A stretch of DNA of 50,461 nucleotides, taken from positions 1 to 50,461 of the forward strand of contig JAFZPY010000052.1 in the NCBI GenBank assembly GCA_017552475.1, read 5' to 3'. The notes beneath the pieces were generated by a model, which saw nothing but the letters and a program-made list of their open reading frames with translations, was not told where the DNA came from and searched no databases. Shown piece after piece: positions 6,474 through 14,068 of the stretch. The stretch's first letter is position 1; each line of letters begins with the position of its first letter. This stretch comes from Bacteroidales bacterium (lineage in GTDB: Bacteria; Bacteroidota; Bacteroidia; Bacteroidales; UBA932). Position numbers and translations under genes: made by a program.

Positions 6474-9113
6474 ATGGCAAAGAAAGCACTGGAAGATACA
6501 CCGCTGATAAAGCAATTCTTTGAAGTCAAGGCCCAGTATCCTGAGGCCTTGCTGCTGTATCGCGTCGGAGACTTCTACGAAACATACTCATCTGATGCCG
6601 AGACAGCTTCCAAAGTCCTCGGCATCGTTCTCACACGCAAGTCCAACGGAGACAAGGGATACGTGGCCATGGCCGGATTCCCTCACCACGCCATTGAGAC
6701 ATACCTCACCAAACTGGTCCGTTCGGGCTTTAAAGTAGCTATCTGTGACCAGCTGGAGGATCCGAAGTTTGCAAAGAAACTCGTCAAACGGGGTGTCACC
6801 GAGCTTGTCACCCCCGGTATTGCGTTTGGGGAGAACATGCTCGACCAGAAGGAAAACAACTTTCTGGTGGGGCTGTCCTTCGATGGCGACAACTGCGGCG
6901 CTGCCATCCTCGATGTGTCCACAGGACAGTTTCAGGTAGCGCAGGGCTCCATCGACTATGTTGTCACGCTTCTATCCTCGCTGCGCCCCAAAGAACTTGT
7001 GGTCCAGAAAGGCTATGAAAAAGGTGTAAAAGACCGTTTCGGGGACTATTATATCACCAGTATAGACGAATGGGCGTTTGTATATGATTCGGCCGTGGAA
7101 AAGCTCCGCAGGCAGCTCTGCGTCGATTCGCTCAAAGGCTTTGCCGTGGACACTTTCCCCCTTGCCGTCACCTCTGCGGGTGCCCTTCTTGTCTACCTCG
7201 AACAGACGCATCACACAGGACTCTCCAATATCTGCTCCATCTCACGTATCGACGAAGGCCGCTATGTCTGGATGGATCGCTTCACTTTCCGCAACCTCGA
7301 AGTATTCTCTTCCAATGCCGGCGGCGACGGAGTCTCGCTTGTGGATACAATCGATCGTTGTTCCTCACCTATGGGAGCCAGACGTCTCCGCCAATGGCTC
7401 GCCATGCCGATACTTGACACCGAAGAGCTGAATGCCCGCTACGACATCGTCCAGTTCTTCCTTGATCGTCCGGATACCCTGCTCTCTGTCCAGCAGGACA
7501 TCTCCGACATGGGCGACATGGAGCGTATCATCGGCCGCGCTGCCACTGGCAAAATTGCTCCGCGAGAAGTCATGCAGCTCTCACGTGGTCTCACAAAGAT
7601 GCTGCCCATACTGGAACAATGCCAGAACCAGGGCTGTGCACCGCTGGACAAACTCCTTTCCGGCATTGTCAACTGCACCGCCCTCCGTGACGACATCGCC
7701 GCCACCATGGATCCCGAACCCGCAGCCCAGATAGGCAAGGGCCCGGTCATCGCCCGCGGCGTCAATGCTGAACTCGACGAATTGCGGGACATACACACCG
7801 GCGGACGCGAATATCTCCTCGCCATGCAGCAGCGCGAGGCTGAGCGCACTGGCATCAGCTCTCTCAAGATAGCCTACAACAATGTTTTCGGCTACTACAT
7901 CGAAGTCCGCAACACATTCAAGGACAGTGTCCCTCCCGAATGGATACGCAAACAGACCCTTGTCAACGCCGAGCGTTACATCACTGAAGAACTCAAGCAG
8001 TACGAAGACAAAATCCTCTCTGCAGAGGAAAACATCGGGCGCATAGAGACACAGCTCTACGCTGATCTCGTTGCCCGCATCCAGCGCCGTATCGCCGACA
8101 TTCAGGCTAACTGCCGCATTATCTCCATCCTCGACGTCCTCGCAGGCTTTGCGGAACTGGCCTCATCTCGCCGCTACTGCCGCCCGGAGATGAACGATTC
8201 TCTCTCCATCGAGATCAAGGAAGGCCGTCATCCCGTCATTGAGACTCTGATGCGCCCGGGCGAGGAATACATTCCCAACGACATCAGGCTTGACTCTGAA
8301 TCGCAGCAGATAGCCATTATCACGGGCCCCAACATGGCCGGTAAATCCGCCGTCCTCCGTCAGACGGCGCTTATCGTCCTCATGGCTCAGATTGGCTCCT
8401 TCGTCCCAGCGACGTCTGCCAAGATAGGATATTTCGACAAAATATTCACCCGCGTCGGCGCTACCGACAACATCTCCCGGGGAGAATCCACTTTTATGGT
8501 GGAAATGCTGGAGACATCAATGATTCTGCACAACCTCTCCGCCCGCTCCCTTGTCCTTCTAGACGAAATCGGCCGTGGCACCTCCACCTTTGACGGCATG
8601 TCCATAGCCCGCGGCATAGTAGAATACATCCACGAATACGGCAAGGGTGCCAAGACACTCTTCGCCACTCACTACCATGAACTCAACGACATGGAAGGCA
8701 TCTATCCGCGAGTGAAAAACTTTCATGTTGCTGTCAAAGAAGTCGGGCGTGAGGTAATATTCCTCCGCAAGCTGCGCGAGGGAGGAACGGCGCATAGCTT
8801 CGGTATACACGTGGCCCGCATGGCCGGCATGCCCAAAGAGGTACTTGAAAGCGCGGAAAAGACACTGAAAGCCCTTGAAAGCGCTGAGGCCCTGGACAAG
8901 GTGGCGATACTGTCCCGCAAGCCTGTCAAGCCCCACAACACCAAACAGGGCCGTGTTGAAAGCGACGGAGCCCTCCAGCTATCCCTCTTCCAGCTGGATG
9001 ACCCCACCCTTGAAGCCATCAGGGACCGCCTCAACAGCGCTGATCTCGACAATATGACTCCCATGCAGGCCTTTGACCTCCTGCGTGGCATGAAACAGGA
9101 ATTAGGCCTATGA
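6474..9113 (+). CDS. mutS: DNA mismatch repair protein MutS
   Basis: MutS binds base mismatches and small loops and recruits MutL with ATP. The 879 residues contain the Phe-x-Glu mismatch wedge in VGDFYETY (F34/E36), the connector, lever and clamp regions, and a C-terminal ATPase with Walker A GPNMAGKS (618-625), a Walker B segment LVLLDEIGRGTSTFDG and the ATHYHEL switch histidine. The C-terminus ends in a short helical tail rather than a long tetramerisation domain. The stop overlaps the start of the glycosyltransferase by 4 nt (ATGA), so translation is probably coupled. Confidence 0.98.
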   Translation: MAKKALEDTPLIKQFFEVKAQYPEALLLYRVGDFYETYSSDAETASKVLGIVLTRKSNGDKGYVAMAGFPHHAIETYLTKLVRSGFKVAICDQLEDPKFAKKLVKRGVTELVTPGIAFGENMLDQKENNFLVGLSFDGDNCGAAILDVSTGQFQVAQGSIDYVVTLLSSLRPKELVVQKGYEKGVKDRFGDYYITSIDEWAFVYDSAVEKLRRQLCVDSLKGFAVDTFPLAVTSAGALLVYLEQTHHTGLSNICSISRIDEGRYVWMDRFTFRNLEVFSSNAGGDGVSLVDTIDRCSSPMGARRLRQWLAMPILDTEELNARYDIVQFFLDRPDTLLSVQQDISDMGDMERIIGRAATGKIAPREVMQLSRGLTKMLPILEQCQNQGCAPLDKLLSGIVNCTALRDDIAATMDPEPAAQIGKGPVIARGVNAELDELRDIHTGGREYLLAMQQREAERTGISSLKIAYNNVFGYYIEVRNTFKDSVPPEWIRKQTLVNAERYITEELKQYEDKILSAEENIGRIETQLYADLVARIQRRIADIQANCRIISILDVLAGFAELASSRRYCRPEMNDSLSIEIKEGRHPVIETLMRPGEEYIPNDIRLDSESQQIAIITGPNMAGKSAVLRQTALIVLMAQIGSFVPATSAKIGYFDKIFTRVGATDNISRGESTFMVEMLETSMILHNLSARSLVLLDEIGRGTSTFDGMSIARGIVEYIHEYGKGAKTLFATHYHELNDMEGIYPRVKNFHVAVKEVGREVIFLRKLREGGTAHSFGIHVARMAGMPKEVLESAEKTLKALESAEALDKVAILSRKPVKPHNTKQGRVESDGALQLSLFQLDDPTLEAIRDRLNSADLDNMTPMQAFDLLRGMKQELGL

Positions 9114-10414
9114 AACGGGTACTTATCATCACCTACTACTGGCCGCCGAGTGGCGGCTCCGGTGTTCAGCGCTGGGTGAAATTTGCCAAATACCTGCCCT
9201 CCGAGGGCTGGCAGCCGGTCATCTACACACCAGAAAATCCCGAACTTACCGCCATTGACTCCTCCCTTGCGGCGGATATCCCTGAAGAGGCGGAAATCAT
9301 ACGACGCCATATCACCGAGCCCTACAGCCTGTATAGGAAGCTAATGGGAAAAGGCTCTTCCACGGATATGAAGACCCTTGTCACGCCCATCAGCAGCACA
9401 GGCCGCAAGACCTTCCGCCAGAGGCTCAGTCTTTTCATAAGGGGCAATATTTTTGTTCCCGACCCGCGCGTCCTTTGGGTGCGCCCCTCTGTCCGTTTCC
9501 TCTCCAAATATCTCGTGGAACATCCTGTAGATGTTATTATCACCACAGGGCCACCTCAGTCCATGCACCTTATTGGGGAGGAACTCCATCGCAAGACCGG
9601 TATCCCGTGGATTCCGGATTTCCGTGATCCCTGGACCAAGATGTACTATCTGCGACATCTCGGGCTTACATCCCTTACATGGAAAATCCTTTTCAATATG
9701 GAGCAGGATGTGCTTGACCAGGCATCAAAAGTGCTTACCGTCACCCCCGTCGTTCAGGAAGAATACCAGACCCGCACGACGACGCCTGTCGCCATGATTA
9801 CAAACGGTTACGACGAGGATGACTTCAAAGACAAGACTGTGGAGCGTGACGGATATTTCAACATTACGCACACAGGCCTGCTGGCCACAGACGGCAATCC
9901 GTCCCTTTTGTGGAGCATTCTGGGTAAAAAGGCCGCGTCAGACGGGGAATTCCGTGACAAGCTTCGTATCCGTCTCGTCGGCAAAGTAGACGCAGAGGTC
10001 CTCAGTGACATGGATGCTGCCGGACTTTCCGGCAATATCGTCAATCTGGGTTATCAGGACCATGAAGCGGCTGTCAGGGAACAACTCGGTGCCTCCATCC
10101 TCATCCTTCCCCTTCGCGATGATCCTGAATACTTCCGCATCCTTCCCGGCAAGCTCTTTGAATATCTTGCATCACGCCGTCCTATCCTCGGTATAGGTCA
10201 GGAAGACGGGGCTATGGCCCGCGTCATCCGTGATTGCGGGGCGGGAACGGTGTGTGACTTCCGTCGCGGTGAGGGTATGAGTGCCTTCATTGATTCCGCC
10301 TGGGACTCTTTCCGCAGCGGCAATCTGGATGACACATCAGGCGATGTGTCCCGGTATTCCCGCCGCAGTCTTACACATTCGCTTGCAGAACTTCTTGAAG
10401 ATACGATATCATGA
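9110..10414 (+). CDS. Glycosyltransferase family 4-like protein
   Basis: The 434-residue protein opens with the GT-B Rossmann start RVLIITYYWPPSGGSGVQRWVKFAKYL, typical of Bacteroidetes glycosyltransferases near surface-polysaccharide or membrane-lipid genes. A C-terminal half has the nucleotide-sugar part, with NLGYQDHEAAVREQLGASILILPLRD, then RILPGKLFEYLASRRPILGIG, the GT4 acidic or E-x7-E region in diverged form. Donor and acceptor cannot be assigned. It is translationally coupled to mutS (ATGA at 9110-9113) and to the YfhO-like gene (ATGA at 10411-10414), which suggests co-expression with the membrane protein. Confidence 0.85.
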   Translation: MKRVLIITYYWPPSGGSGVQRWVKFAKYLPSEGWQPVIYTPENPELTAIDSSLAADIPEEAEIIRRHITEPYSLYRKLMGKGSSTDMKTLVTPISSTGRKTFRQRLSLFIRGNIFVPDPRVLWVRPSVRFLSKYLVEHPVDVIITTGPPQSMHLIGEELHRKTGIPWIPDFRDPWTKMYYLRHLGLTSLTWKILFNMEQDVLDQASKVLTVTPVVQEEYQTRTTTPVAMITNGYDEDDFKDKTVERDGYFNITHTGLLATDGNPSLLWSILGKKAASDGEFRDKLRIRLVGKVDAEVLSDMDAAGLSGNIVNLGYQDHEAAVREQLGASILILPLRDDPEYFRILPGKLFEYLASRRPILGIGQEDGAMARVIRDCGAGTVCDFRRGEGMSAFIDSAWDSFRSGNLDDTSGDVSRYSRRSLTHSLAELLEDTIS

Positions 10415-12927
10415 GAAACGTATTTATCGCCATCGGCGCAGTTGTATTCTTCCTCGTCTTGTCCTACGCTTTTGTCCCGCAGGTACTTGACGGCAAGATG
10501 CTCAACCAGAGCGACATTTCCGGTTATGTGGGTATGTCCCATGAAATGAACGAATGGAACAAAGCCCACCCGGACGACCCGGCCTACTGGTCCGGATCAA
10601 TGTTTTCCGGTATGCCCACTACGACTATCAACAGCGTTACCAAGGGTGACTGGACACAGAAAATCTACAATTTCCTGCTGACGGGACGCCGTCCGGCCAC
10701 ATATCTGTTCATTACCCTGCTTGGAGCCTTCCTTCTGATGTTGTCTCTCGGTATAAAGTGGTATGTTGCCATCGGCGGAGCCATTGCCGTAGCGTTCTGT
10801 TCGTACAACTTCCAGATTATACAAGTCGGGCACAATACCAAGATGCAGGCCATAGCCTTTCTTCCGTGGGTGCTGGCGTCGCTGATATTCACCTATAGGA
10901 AGGCTATCACCATGAAGAGGTTCTGGTTCCCGTCTACGCTTCTGGGAGCCGTCCTTTTCGGCCTTACTGTCTCATTCCAGGTCAAGGCGAACCATCAGCA
11001 GATAACATACTATCTTGCGCTGATGATCCTCCTGTACGGCTTTGTGCTCCTATGCCGTGTATTGTTCAGGCACAGGGAATCAATGTCGCGTTTCTTCGTC
11101 GCCTCGCTTCTCCTGATTGTCCTCGGTCTTGTAGGCGTGTCAGCCAATGCCAACAAGCTTCTTCCGCTGGCAAAATATACTGCCCACACCATGAGGGGAG
11201 GCACGGAACTCTCCAGGGAAGGTTCTACAACAGGTCTTGACATAGATTACGCCACTGCCTGGTCGTACGGGTGGAATGAACTGCCGAATCTGATGATCCC
11301 GAACTACAACGGCGGATCTTCTTCCGGCGCCATCAACCCTGACAAGTCCGAGACCATCCGTGTGCTGCGCCAGAATGGCCAGACAGGCCTTAAGGACACA
11401 GCAAAGCACCTTCCGATGTACTGGGGCCCGCAGCCTTTTACCGCCGGGCCGATGTATATGGGCGCCATCACGGTGTTCCTGTTCGTTCTCGGTCTTTTCC
11501 TGTATAGGGGCAAGGAGAAGTGGTGGTTGCTTCTCACCACGGTTCTGGCCGTGTTTATGGGCGTAGGATCGCATTTCATGCCGTTTACGCGCTTGTGCTT
11601 CGATGTTCTGCCACTTTACAACAAGTTCCGCACGGTCTCCATGGCCCTTGTTATGTTGCAGTTTACGCTCCCTATGCTCGGTTTCCTCGTGCTTGACCGC
11701 ATTCTCAGGGAAAAGTATCCTGCCGAGAAATACCGTCGGGCCGCTATTGTCTCCGCCATCATTACGGGTGGCTTCTGCCTGCTTTGCTGGCTCCTCCCGG
11801 ACCTTTTCGGAGACTTCCGCAGCGCAGCGGACGGCAACTATCCCGATATCCTGTCTGATGCTTTCGCGGCCGACAGGCGTATGCTTTTCAAGAAAGACGC
11901 ATTCGCCTCAGGAATAGCGATCCTGTTCTCCCTGATGCTGATTCTATGGTCGGCGCGGGCCAGGTCCGCATTTGCAGCCAAGGGAAGGAAAGTCATCACG
12001 GTATGCGCTATAAGCATGTTTGTCCTGACGAACATGTTTGTGATTGGCAAGAGATATCTCAATGCCGACGACTTTGTGACACCCAAGAACTTCAACAGCC
12101 AGTTTGCAGCCCGGCCGGTGGATAAGCTCATCCTTGAGGATACAGACCCGAGCTATCGTGTCATGGACTTGACTGTCAACGTGTTCAATGATTCGCATCC
12201 TTCATATTGGCACAAGAACATAGGCGGATACTCTCCCGCAAAACTGCAGCGATATCAGGACCTTATCGACCATTACATTATGCCGGAGTACAACGCCATC
12301 CTCGCCAGTCTCAGAGGGGCCAAGACTGTCGGCGAGGTTGAAAATGCCCTCCCCGATACTCCTGTCCTTAACGCGCTCAACTGCCGTTATCTTATCATTG
12401 GAGAAGATAATGCTCCGGTTCGCAATCGCAGGGCACTTGGAAATGCCTGGTTTGTGGAACAGGTTGTTCCGGCATCCACACCAGACGAGGAAATAGCCCT
12501 TATCGGTGATACAAACCTGTCCCATGCCGCCGTTATCGGGGACGATTTCGCGACAGACCGCACGTTCGCTGAGGACGTGGTCGAATTCGGCGTGGATTCT
12601 ACAGACAACATTGTCCTTACATATTATTCACCCAATGAACTCAGATACCATTACGACGCCAAAGATGACAAGGTCGCTGTATTCAGCGAAGTCTACTATC
12701 CTGAGGGATGGAATGCCACGCTTGACGGCAATACTAAGCTAAGCCTGTTCCGTGCCGACTGGATTCTTCGTGCTGCAGTGCTTCCCGCTGGTTCGCATGA
12801 CATCGTAATGCGCTTCGAACCTGCCTCGTATAAGACCGGAGAACGCGTATCCCGGGCCTCTTCCATCGTTCTGATCATACTTCTGCTACTATCATTAGGA
12901 GGAATAGTCGGAACGGGCCGCATATAG
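10411..12927 (+). CDS. YfhO-family polytopic membrane protein
   Basis: The 838-residue protein has an N-terminal membrane helix, an extracytoplasmic loop with SGSMFSGMPTTTI, then many membrane segments up to about residue 560 and a soluble C-terminal region that ends in one last helix (SIVLIILLLLSLGGIVG). The pattern matches the YfhO family (GT-C-like fold), thought to move or attach sugars on membrane or wall glycopolymers; the biochemical role of the Bacteroidetes members is unproven. Length fits the Bacteroidetes form (about 800-850). It follows the glycosyltransferase with a 4-nt overlap, and a good hairpin terminator follows at 12942-12965, closing this three-gene unit. Confidence 0.85.
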   Translation: MRNVFIAIGAVVFFLVLSYAFVPQVLDGKMLNQSDISGYVGMSHEMNEWNKAHPDDPAYWSGSMFSGMPTTTINSVTKGDWTQKIYNFLLTGRRPATYLFITLLGAFLLMLSLGIKWYVAIGGAIAVAFCSYNFQIIQVGHNTKMQAIAFLPWVLASLIFTYRKAITMKRFWFPSTLLGAVLFGLTVSFQVKANHQQITYYLALMILLYGFVLLCRVLFRHRESMSRFFVASLLLIVLGLVGVSANANKLLPLAKYTAHTMRGGTELSREGSTTGLDIDYATAWSYGWNELPNLMIPNYNGGSSSGAINPDKSETIRVLRQNGQTGLKDTAKHLPMYWGPQPFTAGPMYMGAITVFLFVLGLFLYRGKEKWWLLLTTVLAVFMGVGSHFMPFTRLCFDVLPLYNKFRTVSMALVMLQFTLPMLGFLVLDRILREKYPAEKYRRAAIVSAIITGGFCLLCWLLPDLFGDFRSAADGNYPDILSDAFAADRRMLFKKDAFASGIAILFSLMLILWSARARSAFAAKGRKVITVCAISMFVLTNMFVIGKRYLNADDFVTPKNFNSQFAARPVDKLILEDTDPSYRVMDLTVNVFNDSHPSYWHKNIGGYSPAKLQRYQDLIDHYIMPEYNAILASLRGAKTVGEVENALPDTPVLNALNCRYLIIGEDNAPVRNRRALGNAWFVEQVVPASTPDEEIALIGDTNLSHAAVIGDDFATDRTFAEDVVEFGVDSTDNIVLTYYSPNELRYHYDAKDDKVAVFSEVYYPEGWNATLDGNTKLSLFRADWILRAAVLPAGSHDIVMRFEPASYKTGERVSRASSIVLIILLLLSLGGIVGTGRI

Positions 12928-12941
12928 AAGGTGCTTTATAG

Positions 12942-12965
12942 GCCATGCAGAAGTGCGTGGCTTTT
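12942..12965 (+). terminator. Intrinsic terminator of the mutS operon
   Basis: GCCATGCA (12942-12949), a GAAG loop and TGCGTGGC (12954-12961) form an 8-bp stem with one G-U pair, followed by TTTTAATTT. Confidence 0.75.
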
Positions 12966-12990
12966 AATTTATACTTTTTTGTATTTATAC

Positions 12991-13020
12991 TTGTTGGTAT
13001 AGAACTTTTTGGTATATTTG
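12991..13020 (+). promoter_or_regulatory. Promoter of the AAA ATPase with GGTATA repeats
   Basis: TTG at 12991-12993, a 19-nt spacer and TATATTTG at 13013-13020 form a canonical Bacteroidetes promoter; the ATG is at 13037. GGTATA occurs at 12996-13001, 13011-13016 and 13027-13032, spaced 15-16 nt, and GTATTTATAC lies at 12981-12990, a possible operator arrangement. Confidence 0.65.
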
Positions 13021-13036
13021 TAAAAAGGTATAAAAA

Positions 13037-14068
13037 ATGGAGAAAAATACAGATATTCCGTTCAAATGCGGAACTCCCGTTGACGGGGAATATTTCACTG
13101 CCAGGGAAGAGGAATGTTCCCGGGCTGTGGATAACCTTCGGGGGCATGTCCATACGGTCATTACCGGGTGTAAGGGCAGTGGAAAAAGTTCCCTGATGCT
13201 ACGCGTTCAAAGACTCCTGAGAGAAGGCGGAAGTCCATTCGACGCTATCGTGTATGTGGACCTGTCTTCTGTAAAGACGGTAGACGATGCTTTGTCTGTA
13301 TTTGTCGAATCTCTGTTGTCCCAGATATCCCGTGACAAGGCAGAGCGCGACAGATTCCGTCTCGCTTTTTTGCAGGATGAAAAGGGGACCCTCTCAATTC
13401 TTGATCTTGCCCAGAAAATTGCACTTGACAGAATGTGCCACGTCGTGGTCATGATTGATGATTTCCAGAATCTGTCAGGCCTTCTCGGCAAGGAAAGCAT
13501 CGAGGGCCTCATGCGGCTGTGGGAGAGTCACAGCCGTGTGGTTTATTGCCTGTCCTCAGTATTGTCGGCGCCGATTCCCGTCGGATTTGCAGACGAAGTC
13601 CGTCTTCATGATATAGATGCGTACGAGTGGTCCCGCTATTTAGTGAGGCGTTTCTCCATGACCGGCAAGATCATCTCGGAATCATCATGCACAACCCTTA
13701 CGCGCCTTGTAAACAGGCGTCCGGCCTATGTACAGGCTCTTGCACGTCAGGCATGGCTCAGGACTACACGTGAGTGCACCGGAGGCATAATAATGGCTGC
13801 TTTTGAAGATTTGGTCTCTGCGCAGGATCTCATATTCTCTTTCTTATACGAGTCTCTTACCGACAAGCAAGTGAACTTCCTCCGTGCAGTGCGCGATGGC
13901 GTCACCAGCTTTTATTCATCTGCGACATTCAACCGTTATGATCTCGGAACCATCGGAAACGTGAAGAAACTCAAGGAGTCCCTTGAGAAAAAGGGAATCC
14001 TGAAAACCGACGGACGCACCGTCAGTTTTCAGGATCCTCTGTTCAGATACTGGTTCAGCAACATCTAA
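13037..14068 (+). CDS. Orphan AAA-type ATPase with C-terminal winged-helix-like region
   Basis: The 343-residue protein has a Walker A GCKGSGKS (44-51), a Walker B VVVMIDDFQ (137-144) and an ORC/Cdc6-like or STAND-like ATPase layout (EEECSRAVDNLRGHVHTVITG start). The C-terminal 80 residues (LTDKQVNFLRAVRDG, SLEKKGILKTDGRTVSFQDPLFRYWF) look like a winged-helix of the DUF234/ArsR kind found at the end of prokaryotic AAA ATPases. No nuclease or partner gene lies next to it in the same direction. Its function is unknown; chromosome biology, a regulatory NTPase or a defence remnant are all possible. It has its own promoter and its stop codon overlaps that of the convergent oxidoreductase by 4 nt. 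Confidence 0.8.
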   Translation: MEKNTDIPFKCGTPVDGEYFTAREEECSRAVDNLRGHVHTVITGCKGSGKSSLMLRVQRLLREGGSPFDAIVYVDLSSVKTVDDALSVFVESLLSQISRDKAERDRFRLAFLQDEKGTLSILDLAQKIALDRMCHVVVMIDDFQNLSGLLGKESIEGLMRLWESHSRVVYCLSSVLSAPIPVGFADEVRLHDIDAYEWSRYLVRRFSMTGKIISESSCTTLTRLVNRRPAYVQALARQAWLRTTRECTGGIIMAAFEDLVSAQDLIFSFLYESLTDKQVNFLRAVRDGVTSFYSSATFNRYDLGTIGNVKKLKESLEKKGILKTDGRTVSFQDPLFRYWFSNI

